This document shows, in pieces, positions 49,927 to 59,456 of a stretch of DNA of 64,000 bases. The stretch lies in assembly GCF_002836775.1 (NCBI RefSeq), contig NZ_PJAQ01000068.1, positions 1 through 64,000 of the forward strand. The letters run 5' to 3'. The notes under the pieces are model-generated. The model was not told where the DNA came from and made no database searches. It saw nothing but the letters and a program-made list of their open reading frames with translations. How positions within the stretch are numbered: the first letter of the stretch is position 1; each line of letters starts with the position of its first letter. Source of the stretch: Colwellia sp. 12G3. GTDB taxonomy: Bacteria > Pseudomonadota > Gammaproteobacteria > Enterobacterales > Alteromonadaceae. The translations under genes were made by a program, and so were the position numbers.

Positions 49927-49963
49927 AACTTCGTTCATTTGATCAATACTTGATGACGTCTCG

Positions 49964-50494
49964 TTATAACCCTAACGCTGTTAGGCTAGGATGGTCGGCG
50001 GGTCTGCTGCCTTTAGGCCAATGGAACTTACGCTCTTTGTCAGTAATTTTAACATCATTGATGCTTGCATGACGCTCAACCATCAGTCCTTTGTCATTAA
50101 ATTGCCAATTTTCATTACCATACGAACGATACCATTGCCCTTGCGCATCTAACCATTCATAAGCAAAACGTACCGCTATGCGCTCGCCATCAAAAGCCCA
50201 CAACTCTTTTATCAAACGATACTCTTGCTCTCGTTGCCATTTTTCTGCTAAAAATTTAACAATAGCGGGTCTGCCTTGTAAAAACGACTCTCTATTGCGC
50301 CAAACGCTTGTTAAGCTATAGGCGGTTGCGACTTTAACGGGATCTTGGCTATTCCAACCATCTTCCGCTTTTCGTACTTTCTCTTTTGCCGTCGCCAAGG
50401 TAAATGCTGGTACAGGTTGGCGGATTTCTTCATGCTCTATATCAAAGTTCAAGTTAGGGCTCTGTTTCATATTCGGTTTCATATTCGTGTTCAT
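49964..50494 (-). CDS. SnoaL/NTF2-like DUF1348 protein
   Basis: A 176-residue protein. The DUF1348 block covers about 35-165: an AEDGWNSQDP start, YSLTSVWRNRESF, then FAYEWLDAQGQWYRSYGNENW and a HWPKG end. The fold is the cone-shaped NTF2-like one, used for small-molecule binding or turnover. It lies 14 bases downstream of the fused reductase gene, in the same direction, and likely belongs to its operon. AAGGAA precedes the ATG. No enzyme activity can be assigned. Confidence 0.88.
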   Translation of the reverse strand: MNTNMKPNMKQSPNLNFDIEHEEIRQPVPAFTLATAKEKVRKAEDGWNSQDPVKVATAYSLTSVWRNRESFLQGRPAIVKFLAEKWQREQEYRLIKELWAFDGERIAVRFAYEWLDAQGQWYRSYGNENWQFNDKGLMVERHASINDVKITDKERKFHWPKGSRPADHPSLTALGL

Positions 50495-50508
50495 AATTAT
50501 TCCTTATT

Positions 50509-52233
50509 TTAAATATCTAGCTCTAACGTGTCTTGGGCAGCTCTTGATACGCACAGACACATCAGTTTATTTGATTTTTCAGTGTTGGTTAGGCATTCAT
50601 CTTTATGAATGACATTGCCTTTAGTTACTGATACTACGCAAGTTTTACAGGCGCCTGTTTTACAGCTGTAAGGCACATTAATACCCTGTGCTAACACCGC
50701 ATCTAAAAGTGATTCTTGGGCTGAGACTGTGATTAGCTTTTGCGAGCGTTTAAGCTTCACCGTAAAGGCTTTTGCAGTGCTATCTACCGTATTATCTAAG
50801 GTAGTAATAAAACGCTCAAAATGAAGTCGGTTGGTCGAAATCCCAAGCTGTTGAGCAATACTTAGCAACTGATCTATCATCTTTTTCGGGCCACAAAAAT
50901 AAAAATGAGCATCCGAGGGTGACCTAGTTAATAGTTTCTCTACATTGAGTTTGTTACCTTCAGCGGCTGCGTATAAATGTAATTTATTGCCGATCTGTCT
51001 TGATAACCGATCGCTAAAGGCCATTTCATCAATTGAACGACCGCAGTAATGTAAAGAAAAATCACGCTGCTGGCTTGTTAACGTTAAAGCCATCGCTTTA
51101 ATTGGCGTGATGCCAATACCACCGGCAATCAAAACAACAGGAGCGGTTGATTGCTCAAGTGGAAAGTAATTTTGTGGCTGTGCACAATCTATCCTAAGCC
51201 CAAGGGTGAAGTGTTGATGGATAATTGCAGAGCCACTTTCTGCAAGCTCGCTATTATTTAATTCATTTTGCTCTTTTAAATTAAGTGATTCACTCTGCTC
51301 ATTTAAATCACTTTGATCATTGAGTACGGCAATTTCATAACAATCCGTTCTACTGGGATTTGAAGAAATTGAATAATGTCTGTGCGTTAACTTTCCGTTA
51401 TTTAATATGACGGGTATGACCAAATGTGCTCCTGCTTCAAAGTCAGGTAATGGCTCATCTTTGGCATGTTTGAGTTCAATCGCTCTAATACGAGGCGTCA
51501 ATTGTCTAATACCACTAATGACTAACGGTAATTCACCCTCACCTGATCTTTGCGGATAACTTGCTAGTAGTGGTGCAGGTAACGAAGCTTCATTTGATGA
51601 AGCCGCTTGCTGCTGTAATTTTAACGAAGCTTTCAACTGTACTGCCAACTGAGCTTTTACGTCTGCTAACTCATTAGTTATCGGGGTAATTAATGACTCA
51701 AGTTCACTTTCAGTGTACCGAGGGGTAATATGTTGTGGGCAATTCCAATCAAATGCTTCAACTTTAATGATAAAACCACGCTCTACTTTGGCGCGATAAT
51801 CATCATCTTCAAGACTAGCCAGTGTTTGCCAATCATTTTCTGGCACTTGACTCATTCGTCCCATTAATTTTAAACGGCGTTTATTTGGATAATCGACAAA
51901 TATAATAGACACACGATCATTATTTCGAAAGTTCCCGGCACTCACGTATTGGCGATTACCTTTATAGTCAGCAAAGCCTAATGTTGATGCATCAAGCACT
52001 TTAAGAAACCCCTTCGGCCCGCCACGGTGTTGAACATAGGGCCAATCGGTTTCACTAACACTTGCCATATAAAAGCTATCACGCTGACCAATAAAGTCTG
52101 CTTCAACCCTTGATAAGAGAAAGTTGTAATCTTCTCCTTGGTCCATACTGGCATAGCCTGCTCGACTATTTTGCTCTTGTTGCATGGCCCTGACTGAATC
52201 AGTAAATGCCAGTTGTGCATATTTATGTGCCAT
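50509..52233 (-). CDS. PNPOx-like / ferredoxin reductase / 2Fe-2S fusion protein
   Basis: A 574-residue three-part redox protein. The N-terminal split-barrel (about 35-165) resembles pyridoxamine phosphate oxidase and probably binds FMN (YMASVSETDWPYVQHRGGP). A ferredoxin-reductase module follows: FAD motif RHYSISSNP and NAD motif AGGIGITPIKA. The C-terminal ferredoxin domain has cluster Cys at about 524, 529, 532 and 559 (CKTGACKTC). Electrons could pass from NAD(P)H through FAD and 2Fe-2S to the split-barrel flavin, or the reverse. The order is seen elsewhere in proteobacteria, but the substrate is unknown. AGGAG precedes the ATG. The gene lies between the AhpD-like and DUF1348 genes. Confidence 0.92.
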   Translation of the reverse strand: MAHKYAQLAFTDSVRAMQQEQNSRAGYASMDQGEDYNFLLSRVEADFIGQRDSFYMASVSETDWPYVQHRGGPKGFLKVLDASTLGFADYKGNRQYVSAGNFRNNDRVSIIFVDYPNKRRLKLMGRMSQVPENDWQTLASLEDDDYRAKVERGFIIKVEAFDWNCPQHITPRYTESELESLITPITNELADVKAQLAVQLKASLKLQQQAASSNEASLPAPLLASYPQRSGEGELPLVISGIRQLTPRIRAIELKHAKDEPLPDFEAGAHLVIPVILNNGKLTHRHYSISSNPSRTDCYEIAVLNDQSDLNEQSESLNLKEQNELNNSELAESGSAIIHQHFTLGLRIDCAQPQNYFPLEQSTAPVVLIAGGIGITPIKAMALTLTSQQRDFSLHYCGRSIDEMAFSDRLSRQIGNKLHLYAAAEGNKLNVEKLLTRSPSDAHFYFCGPKKMIDQLLSIAQQLGISTNRLHFERFITTLDNTVDSTAKAFTVKLKRSQKLITVSAQESLLDAVLAQGINVPYSCKTGACKTCVVSVTKGNVIHKDECLTNTEKSNKLMCLCVSRAAQDTLELDI

Positions 52234-52391
52234 GGGTCTACTCCTACGAGGTCACTACTTTTCATTGATAGCTAGACTAGGTGATAACTACACTAAGCAA
52301 TAACGGGACTTTCTCTATAACTAAATATTTTTAGTAAAACTAGCCCAAACGAATCCCTTGATTGTCTGAGCTACTAACGCTAATAATGATA

Positions 52392-52937
52392 CTAAGATGC
52401 TTTTTGCAAGGAAATTTTAGGGAAATCGATAGCAACACGACTTGCCTTACCCAAAATGTTTGTCATGATATTCATGCCGACATGGGTAATTATTTCAACA
52501 ACTTCTGCATCCGAATAACCTGCATTACGGATTTCTAGTAACTCAGCAGTGGTTACTTCACCGTTATGTTCAGCTAAAGAGCGAGCAAATTTAACTGCAA
52601 TAGCTGCTTGTGCATCTTGACTACCACCGGCTCTGTTTGCTGCCATTTCATCTGTCGTTAAACCAACACCTTTACCTATAGCAGTATGTGCCGAAACACA
52701 ATATTCACAAGCATTTTGCTCAGCTAAACCTAGAGCAATACGTTCTTTAGTTTTAGCCGTTAAGTCTCCTTCGCTTGCAATAGTGTGTAGACCTAAAAAG
52801 GCTTTTAAGGCCGCGGGTGAATTAGCCAATACTTTTAAGAAGTTTGGCACCATACCAAGTTGACTGGTGATAGCGGCATAAAGCTCTGCTTGTTCTGGGT
52901 TTGCTTGCTCTGGTGTTACTAAATTGATACGGCTCAT
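52392..52937 (-). CDS. AhpD-like carboxymuconolactone decarboxylase family protein
   Basis: A 181-residue protein of the CMD/AhpD fold. The active-site motif NACEYCVSAHTAIG (CxxC followed by His) is complete, near residues 75-88. This subfamily (peroxidase-related) typically reduces peroxides through the Cys pair. AAGGAA precedes the ATG. It is the first gene of a leftward unit with the fusion reductase and DUF1348 genes and is divergent from a LysR gene, 237 bases away, which likely regulates it. Confidence 0.92.
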   Translation of the reverse strand: MSRINLVTPEQANPEQAELYAAITSQLGMVPNFLKVLANSPAALKAFLGLHTIASEGDLTAKTKERIALGLAEQNACEYCVSAHTAIGKGVGLTTDEMAANRAGGSQDAQAAIAVKFARSLAEHNGEVTTAELLEIRNAGYSDAEVVEIITHVGMNIMTNILGKASRVAIDFPKISLQKAS

Positions 52938-53174
52938 GTTTATTCCTTAGTTTTTTAAAGTGAAAGTTTTATGTTCATGCTGCTAGGATATTTTTAGCAA
53001 CGTTAAATTGTCTTTAACTGATCTGTATCGCTTAGTTAATTTTCACCTCACCTAACGATTAAAGCGGCTAACCAAGCGATGAAGCTATTGTGAAACAAAA
53101 CGGTTTAATTAAGAATAGGCATGATTTACAATTGATTATTCCAATTAGTGAAACAATGGACAGGTAAACACCCA

Positions 53175-54074
53175 ATGGATCTATTTCATTTAATGAAGGT
53201 TTATATTGCTGTCGCTGAAGAGCAAGGTTTCTCTGCTGCCAGTAGACGGCTAAATATGTCGGCTCCTACCGTCACCAGAGCTGTTGCGCATTTAGAGGAT
53301 AAGTTAGCAGTAAAACTGCTCAATAGAACCACACGCTACGTGCGAATGACTGAGGCTGGCGCTCGTTATTTAGAAGACGCCAAAAGAATTTTACAAGATG
53401 TGAATATTGCCAATGAAGCTGCGTTGGGTATAAATTCAACGCCACAAGGCAACATTAGCGTCACGGCGCCTGTTTTGTTTGGCCAACAGTTCGTGCTGCC
53501 AACTATCACCGACTATTTACTGCGTTTTCCGCAAACACAAGTTAATGCAGTTTTTTTAGATAGAGTGGTAAATTTACTTGAAGAAGGTCACGACGTAGGT
53601 ATTCGCATTGGTGAATTACTTGACTCAAGTATGCGTGCGAAAAAGGTAGGTCACGTTAGGCTAATACTCGTTGCCTCCCCTGAATACTTAGCAAAAAATG
53701 GTATTCCACAAAGCTGCCAGCAACTCACACAACATACCCTTATTGCTGCCAATACCGGTAGCCTTAATCCTGATTGGCAGTTTTTGGTCAATAAGCAAAA
53801 CCAAACAATAAAGATCAAACCACGATTAACGGTTACCACCAATCAGGCTGCCATTAATGCAGCCAAAAATAGCTTAGGTATAACACGGATTATTTCATAT
53901 CAAGTGGCTGATGAACTAAGGGATAACAAACTTAAAATTGTCTTGGAAGATTTTGAACATCCAGCGAAGCCAATTAATATAGTACATAGAGAAGACAAGT
54001 TTTCTTCCGCTAAAGTGAGGAGTTTTATCGACCTACTAGCTAAACAGCTGCAAGCTAACCCTGCATTGAATTAA
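53175..54074 (+). CDS. LysR-family transcription regulator
   Basis: A 299-residue regulator. The N-terminal helix-turn-helix (about 5-65: FSAASRRLNMSAPTVTRAVAHLE) is followed by a LysR effector domain (about 90-290). Arrangement and wording (RTTRYVRMTEAGARYLED) place it in the CrgA/YhjC-like subgroup. The ATG at 53175 lies after AGGT; the GTG at 53148 has no binding site. It faces the AhpD-like gene and probably controls that operon with its own expression. The inducer is unknown. Confidence 0.9.
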   Translation: MDLFHLMKVYIAVAEEQGFSAASRRLNMSAPTVTRAVAHLEDKLAVKLLNRTTRYVRMTEAGARYLEDAKRILQDVNIANEAALGINSTPQGNISVTAPVLFGQQFVLPTITDYLLRFPQTQVNAVFLDRVVNLLEEGHDVGIRIGELLDSSMRAKKVGHVRLILVASPEYLAKNGIPQSCQQLTQHTLIAANTGSLNPDWQFLVNKQNQTIKIKPRLTVTTNQAAINAAKNSLGITRIISYQVADELRDNKLKIVLEDFEHPAKPINIVHREDKFSSAKVRSFIDLLAKQLQANPALN

Positions 54075-54184
54075 GTTTTACTCGACGGTGACGCCGATAG
54101 TGTTTGAAATGAGTAACCTGTGATTAAAGTTACTTGTTCATTATTAGAAATGATGCACATTAAGAACATTTTTTTGATACTAAA

Positions 54185-54207
54185 AAGCCGTCTCATAAAA
54201 ACGGCTT
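54185..54207 (-). terminator. Terminator after the outer-membrane protein gene
   Basis: AAGCCGT (54185-54191) pairs with ACGGCTT (54201-54207). On the minus strand the stem is followed by a T run, so it ends the leftward gene at 54276. Confidence 0.8.
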
Positions 54208-54275
54208 AGTGCTAAAAATATTCACTATCAATGACAAAGTAGCATGCATGCTACAGTGTTATAAATAGTTATTGC

Positions 54276-54827
54276 TTAAAACAGATACGAAATAGTTAAA
54301 TTTCCAGACATTGCAAAATAAGTTCCAGATTCATACATGAAATCTTCATACTTATCAGCTTGGCGTAATGTTAAAACAAAATCTAAAGCTGCTGGTCCCC
54401 AGTTGTAACCCAAACCGCCACCAACTTGAATACCTGAAAAAGACTCACTATCACTTAAAGCAGTCCATTTATCTGAAAAGAAGCCTGCTCCACCGTATCC
54501 CCTAAATCCCCGTTTAGAAAAACCTACACCGCCGTAGGCCATCAAATCGAATCCCTTACTTTCTAAAGCACTATAATCGTCATTTTCTAGTGAAAAATAC
54601 GTACCTCTTACTTGAAAGTGATTATTGAAGGCATAGCCCGCAGCTAAATTAAAGCCACTAAAATCTACATCAGCGCTAGAATTACTCTCATTTGCTACAG
54701 AGAAAGCGTAAGAGCCGACGCCTACACTCCAATGAGTTTGTGGAACAGATTCTACTTCACTCGCATTGATTTGAGCCGCTAGTAACAAAGTAGATAAAAA
54801 CAAAGTTCCCTGGAATATTTTTTTCAT
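54276..54827 (-). CDS. Outer-membrane beta-barrel protein (OmpA-like fold)
   Basis: A 183-residue exported protein. The signal peptide covers 1-22 and ends in INASE. Eight amphipathic strands follow (HWSVGVGSYAF, FNLAAGYAF, HFQVRGTYF, GFDLMAYGGVGF and others), and the chain ends with Phe, the usual insertion signal (TISYLF). It belongs to the small porin-like/outer-membrane beta-barrel group, without an OmpA peptidoglycan domain. No partner gene is adjacent. The role is probably structural or adhesive, an inference from fold. Confidence 0.85.
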   Translation of the reverse strand: MKKIFQGTLFLSTLLLAAQINASEVESVPQTHWSVGVGSYAFSVANESNSSADVDFSGFNLAAGYAFNNHFQVRGTYFSLENDDYSALESKGFDLMAYGGVGFSKRGFRGYGGAGFFSDKWTALSDSESFSGIQVGGGLGYNWGPAALDFVLTLRQADKYEDFMYESGTYFAMSGNLTISYLF

Positions 54828-55247
54828 TATTTTTCCTATTTAATATTTTTAAAATTATCTTTATAGATAACTATCTTTAATCAGTTTCTCTAATAGAGTC
54901 TGCAATATAATTTAAGATTCACAAACAAATCACTGAGCGAATTGTATTAACCCGAATAAACTATAAAACATTGATATTTTTAGTATTACACTTAAAATTC
55001 GGCAGAATGATAACGTAAGTAGCTGTTATGTGTCCAATGGTGATTAATTGTTTTTCATAAAACTAGTTTTACCGCAACCTTTTAAAAATAGAGGATAACC
55101 ACGCAAGAGACAGCAAGTTGCTGTCTCAGGTTATAAAATCATGAAGATATGAATTAGAGCATCACGCCAACGAGAATGTTAGCGTAATAAAACGTTTAAA
55201 ACTGAATGCGGAGCTAACGATTTTCAGTTAGTTTTTAAGCGTAGCTA
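54828..55247. other. Intergenic region with one perfect hairpin
   Basis: About 420 bases without a gene. A 9-bp perfect hairpin (GAGACAGCA at 55107-55115 with TGCTGTCTC at 55119-55127) has no T run on either side. It may be a terminator without U tract or an RNA-processing site. Confidence 0.45.
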
Positions 55248-56456
55248 TTATCCAAGCGGTGGTATTAAACCCAGCATTTGTAAACACTGAGCGCTTATAA
55301 TCAACACACCAGACAAAGTAGCGACGGCTAAACCAACACTACTACCTTTAACACGATAATTATCATCATGTTGTTCACTTTGCTTTCGTTGTACCCAAAC
55401 CATAGCGACAGGTAAAAAAATGGCTAAAATAACTAGCGCTATCGCTGCATAGCCAAGTGCCATAATAAAACCTTTTGGATAAAAAAGTGCAAAAGCTAAA
55501 GGTGGAACAAAAGTAACTAAGCCGGTAATCAACCTATCTTTTTTAGTATTACCTTTGCTTAAAGTATCACTGAAAAAGTCAAATAATCCTAAACTAACAC
55601 CTAAGAATGAGGTAGCTAGTGCTAAGTCAGCAAAAATGGTTACAGCATTACTAATATTTGGGCTTTGTAACATGGTACTAATACCTGAAACAAAACTGGG
55701 GAAATCTTCATTTTTCATCAAACTTGACTGACTCATTACGCCTTGGCTAACTAATTGCCAAAACAAGTAAATTCCTAGGGGGAGCGCTGAGCCAATGATC
55801 ATTATTTTTCGTAGTGACTTCATATCCAGACCAACATATTTCACGATTGATGGAATAGAGCCATGAAACCCGAAAGCCGTAAACATAACCGGAATAGCAG
55901 AGAGAATAAGTCCTTGTTCTATTGGCATTTCAAGCAGGTGTTTTCCCTGTACATAAGGCGTTAACATATAAAACACACTGGCTAAGGCTATAATTTTGAT
56001 TAAAAATAAAATGCGATTGACCTTATCTACAGCTGCCGTACCTAAGGTGATGATAGCGCCAAAAATAATAGCAAACATGATAGAGCCTGTTTGATGGGGC
56101 AATTCAACACTTGTCCACTGAACCAGCTTTAACTGAAGCTGTGAGCCTCCTCCAGCAATATAGGCTGCGCATAAGGCATAAAATAAAAATATCATTGAAC
56201 TATTAGCAATGATCTGACCTTTTTTCCCTAATAATGATTTAGCAAGCGAGTTGAATAAAGCCTCGACATGTGCGTATTGATGTAGCTCTATCATTAATAA
56301 AGCGGTATAAGTCATCAATAACCACGCCATAAATAATAACAACATTGCTGTTGAAAAACCTAAGCCAGCAGATGCTATAGGCAAAGCTAACATGCCAGCG
56401 CCAATAGTCGTTCCAGCTATAATTAACATACTTCCAATCAGTTTACCTTGGCTCAT
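55248..56456 (-). CDS. tyrP: Aromatic amino acid permease, TyrP type
   Basis: A 402-residue inner-membrane transporter of the HAAAP family with about eleven helices. The start motif IIAGTTIGAGMLALPIA is the family signature. It imports tyrosine (or tryptophan) with protons. The neighbourhood of tyrA and aroF favours tyrosine. The ATG at 56456 follows AGGGA; a start at 56501 would add 15 polar residues and has no ribosome site. It lies 210 bases after the tyrA stop, with a 12-bp hairpin between. Confidence 0.85.
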   Translation of the reverse strand: MSQGKLIGSMLIIAGTTIGAGMLALPIASAGLGFSTAMLLLFMAWLLMTYTALLMIELHQYAHVEALFNSLAKSLLGKKGQIIANSSMIFLFYALCAAYIAGGGSQLQLKLVQWTSVELPHQTGSIMFAIIFGAIITLGTAAVDKVNRILFLIKIIALASVFYMLTPYVQGKHLLEMPIEQGLILSAIPVMFTAFGFHGSIPSIVKYVGLDMKSLRKIMIIGSALPLGIYLFWQLVSQGVMSQSSLMKNEDFPSFVSGISTMLQSPNISNAVTIFADLALATSFLGVSLGLFDFFSDTLSKGNTKKDRLITGLVTFVPPLAFALFYPKGFIMALGYAAIALVILAIFLPVAMVWVQRKQSEQHDDNYRVKGSSVGLAVATLSGVLIISAQCLQMLGLIPPLG

Positions 56457-56623
56457 GGTTTTCCCTATTTTTATAGCCGACGCGACACTGTATATCATCA
56501 CACTTCAATATGCAGATTTTAGTACCTGAAAGTGATCATTAACTCGTAATCATTGAGGCAGAAATTTGTGTTGAGCAAGCTTAGTTGACCAGAAGGATAT
56601 ACGAAGAGTAAGAAGTGAGGGGG

Positions 56624-56659
56624 TATTGCTGATTACCTTTACATTAATAATCAGCAATA
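56624..56659. terminator. Perfect 12-bp hairpin between tyrA and the permease gene
   Basis: TATTGCTGATTA (56624-56635) pairs with TAATCAGCAATA (56648-56659). It lies just past the tyrA stop. There is no T run, so it could be a processing stem or a weak terminator. Confidence 0.55.
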
Positions 56660-56666
56660 TTAGTGT

Positions 56667-57812
56667 CTAATGTTTTTTTAACTCATTCGCTTTAAGTAGC
56701 ATTGATTTACTTTCTTCGAGAAAGTCACCCGCATAATCGCCAAACCAATCGGAGACATGATTAAACATATCAACAAAGGCATCTTTATCATCCAGGCTAA
56801 CATCTTCAAGCAGCTCTAAAAATCGGTAAGCAAAACGTTTCATCATGCCAACATTCTCTTTATTAGCAAAAATGATATCTGCATAAAGAGTAGGATCTTG
56901 AGCAAATAATCGGCCAACCATGATCAGCTCTAAGCGATAAATGGGAGAACTCATCGCCACTAACTTTTCTATATCAGCGCCTTCACTCATCAAGTGATAA
57001 CCGTAGGCTATGGTAGAGAAATGTCGCATAACTTGCACCATCGACATCGCTTCATCATGCTCATGGGCTTGCACGGGATAAATATTAGCGCCCCATACTT
57101 CAAATTGCTGCAATAACCACTGATATTGTTCAGGGTAACGCCCTTCACAACTAATAATAGTTTGCTTAATCAAACCAGTAACATCAGGGCCAAACATTGG
57201 ATGTAAGCCAACGACCGGACCTGCATGTACCTTTTTCATTTCAAATAAAGGCGACTCTTTAATACTGGTTAAATCCGCAAGAATACAGCCTTCAGGTAAG
57301 TTATTAAGATGATGAATAACCATGGAGGTTAAGCGGATAGGCACAGCGACAATAACTAAACCTGCATCAGCTAAAATAGCCTCACTGTTTGGCCAATCAT
57401 CTTGCTCAATAATGCCAACCTGATAGTCTGAACGCTGGAATAGATCAACAAAAACGGAACCTAATTGGCCTTTACCACCCACCACCACAACTTTTTTACA
57501 TTCAGGATTAACACAGCGATAACCACTAGCATCTTGACTGACGTAAGAGTCACGCATTAAACGACGTAACACATCTTCAATTAAGTCGGGTGATAAACCT
57601 GCATCACTGGCTTGTTGGCGACGTTTAGCAAATAAGCTCGCTTCACGTGTGGGATCATAAATAGGTTTGCCGACATTACTTTTCAATTGACCCACTTTAC
57701 TGGTAACGCTAAGACGTCTTTGTAATAGTTTGACTAAGTCACTGTCAATCTCATCAATTTCGTCACGTAAATGGGCTAACTTTTTATCAAAGTCGGGATC
57801 TGAATTGGTCAT
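56667..57812 (-). CDS. tyrA: Bifunctional chorismate mutase / prephenate dehydrogenase
   Basis: A 381-residue T-protein for tyrosine synthesis. The chorismate mutase domain (about 1-90) shows the LRDEIDEID start and QRRLSVTSKVGQLK. The NAD-binding dehydrogenase follows with VVVGGKGQLGS near residue 110, GPVVGLHPMFGPD near 197, and QVMRHFST. The two-domain layout and length equal those of E. coli TyrA (373). A good binding site (AAGAGA) precedes the ATG. It is followed by the tyrosine permease and preceded by aroF, separated by a terminator. Confidence 0.96.
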   Translation of the reverse strand: MTNSDPDFDKKLAHLRDEIDEIDSDLVKLLQRRLSVTSKVGQLKSNVGKPIYDPTREASLFAKRRQQASDAGLSPDLIEDVLRRLMRDSYVSQDASGYRCVNPECKKVVVVGGKGQLGSVFVDLFQRSDYQVGIIEQDDWPNSEAILADAGLVIVAVPIRLTSMVIHHLNNLPEGCILADLTSIKESPLFEMKKVHAGPVVGLHPMFGPDVTGLIKQTIISCEGRYPEQYQWLLQQFEVWGANIYPVQAHEHDEAMSMVQVMRHFSTIAYGYHLMSEGADIEKLVAMSSPIYRLELIMVGRLFAQDPTLYADIIFANKENVGMMKRFAYRFLELLEDVSLDDKDAFVDMFNHVSDWFGDYAGDFLEESKSMLLKANELKKH

Positions 57813-57925
57813 TACTATCTCTTATATAAAACATCTTAATTAAAGAACATTGCTGAAAATAAAGCGTTCTGAAACAAAGAACTTAAAATCTTTTTTCAAT
57901 ATTTTCGCTGAGAAACTTAAAATAG

Positions 57926-57949
57926 AAAACGCGACAGGAGTCGCGTCTA
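57926..57949 (-). terminator. Terminator between aroF and tyrA
   Basis: A 6-bp GC-rich stem (CGCGAC, 57930-57935, with GTCGCG, 57940-57945) has a 4-base loop and a T-rich tail on the minus strand. It lies past the aroF stop and suggests that tyrA is at least partly transcribed on its own. Confidence 0.7.
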
Positions 57950-57986
57950 ACTAAAAGATTTTACCTACGTACCTTAGGGGAAAACG

Positions 57987-59081
57987 TTAAGCAATACGTG
58001 CGGTTAAACAACCCGATAGGTTTGCGTCCACATCAGCCAATAATTGTTCGGTCGCAGCAAAATCGATACATGCATCAGTAACCGATACACCGTAAGCTAA
58101 GTCTTCTTTCGCTAAGTCGCTGCTTTGATTACCCGCATTAATATTACTTTCTAACATTATACCAATAATCGATTTATTACCCGTACAAATTTGATCAACT
58201 ACATCTTGTGCCACAATTGGCTGACGGGTGTAATCCTTGTTTGAGTTACCATGGCTACAATCCACTATAATACCCGCATCAATACCCTGTTTAGCAAGAA
58301 CTTTCTCACACTCAGCAATACTTTTTGCATCGTAATTAGGCGCAGCGCCGCCACGTAAAATCACATGGCCATCAGGGTTACCACTGGTTTGAATCAAAGC
58401 AACCTGCCCTTGACGATTTATACCCATAAAATGGTGTGGCGACTCGGCAGATTGTAATGCATTAACCGCCACACCTAAGCTACCATTAGTGCCATTTTTA
58501 AAACCGATTGGCATGGATAAACCACTGGCCATCTCACGATGAGTTTGCGACTCAGTAGTACGCGCACCAATGGCTGACCAGCTAAATACTTCAGCTAAAT
58601 ATTGCGGGCTGATAGGATCAAGCGCTTCGGTTGCAAGTGGTAAACCAAGCTCTGTTAAGTAAAGGATCAATTCACGGGCTTTTCGAAGGCCGGTTTCAAC
58701 ATCGAAGGTACCATCCATATGCGGGTCATTTATTAAACCTTTCCAACCAACCGTAGTACGGGGTTTTTCAAAATAGACACGCATAACCACATACAACGAA
58801 CCTTGGTATTTATTGTGCAAGACTTTTAACTGACGGGCATAGTCTTTAGCCGCTTCAACATCATGTACCGAACACGGACCTGAAATAACGAGTAAACGCG
58901 GGTCACGTTTGTGAATTATGTCACTAATCGTTTTACGCGACTGCTGAACAAACTCACGACCTTTTTCTGAAAGAGGTAATTCAGCACGCAGCGCTTCTGG
59001 GGTAATTAATACATGCTCGGCATTAACATGAATGTTATTTGAGCTGGTTGGCACTATTGATAATTCGTTGGCTGTTGTCAT
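57987..59081 (-). CDS. aroF: 3-deoxy-7-phosphoheptulonate synthase (DAHP synthase, class I)
   Basis: A 364-residue class I DAHP synthase, first step of the shikimate pathway. Family motifs are VISGPCSVHD (near residue 62), MRVYFEKPRTTVGWKGLINDP, and DCSHGNSNKDY. E. coli AroF, AroG and AroH are similar. The placement with tyrA supports the tyrosine-sensitive form (AroF). AAGGAA precedes the ATG. A TyrR-like box lies about 205 bases upstream. Feedback type is inferred, not read from residues. Confidence 0.9.
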   Translation of the reverse strand: MTTANELSIVPTSSNNIHVNAEHVLITPEALRAELPLSEKGREFVQQSRKTISDIIHKRDPRLLVISGPCSVHDVEAAKDYARQLKVLHNKYQGSLYVVMRVYFEKPRTTVGWKGLINDPHMDGTFDVETGLRKARELILYLTELGLPLATEALDPISPQYLAEVFSWSAIGARTTESQTHREMASGLSMPIGFKNGTNGSLGVAVNALQSAESPHHFMGINRQGQVALIQTSGNPDGHVILRGGAAPNYDAKSIAECEKVLAKQGIDAGIIVDCSHGNSNKDYTRQPIVAQDVVDQICTGNKSIIGIMLESNINAGNQSSDLAKEDLAYGVSVTDACIDFAATEQLLADVDANLSGCLTARIA

Positions 59082-59456
59082 AGTTTTTCCTTAATTTGCA
59101 TATTGCCCACTGAGTGGAACTTCAAATTGTTCTTTAATATGTCTCTAAATTTCTTTAAAGAGGGTATACGCTAGCTAAATAAACAGATTAAACATGTGAA
59201 ATTCAAGGTAGGAAAACAGCGACTAATAAGGGCTACAGCTCAACCAAAAACAAAAACAGTAAATCGTAAAGATTTAATTACGCGATTTGTATTGTTATTT
59301 TTACACTCTTTTTTACGTATGTATAGTGTTTATTCGAAAAATTAACAGAAAACGAGGGAAAAACTTTATTGATGAAGTAACGTAACAAAAACAGCTGTTT
59401 TTTTGGGCTAATCATGACGACTGTTATGCTAGTTTTCATTTAAGCGGCAGTCGAAA
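59082..59456. other. Control region of aroF
   Basis: About 375 bases, no gene. It holds the TyrR-like site at 59288-59305 and a short dyad (AAATC, five bases, GATTT) near 59261-59275. It is AT-rich, with promoter-like hexamers. Confidence 0.5.
59288..59305. promoter_or_regulatory. TyrR-box-like site upstream of aroF
   Basis: TGTATT, six bases, TTTACA matches the known TyrR box TGTAAA-N6-TTTACA at 10 of 12 positions, including the invariant G and C that lie 14 bases apart. Its distance to the aroF start is about 205 bases. No tyrR gene is in the window. Confidence 0.55.

Noticed and set aside
56638..56643. TTTACA in the hairpin upstream of the tyrosine permease as a TyrR box
   Set aside because: Only one half-site is present; the partner six bases away does not match, so no box can be claimed.
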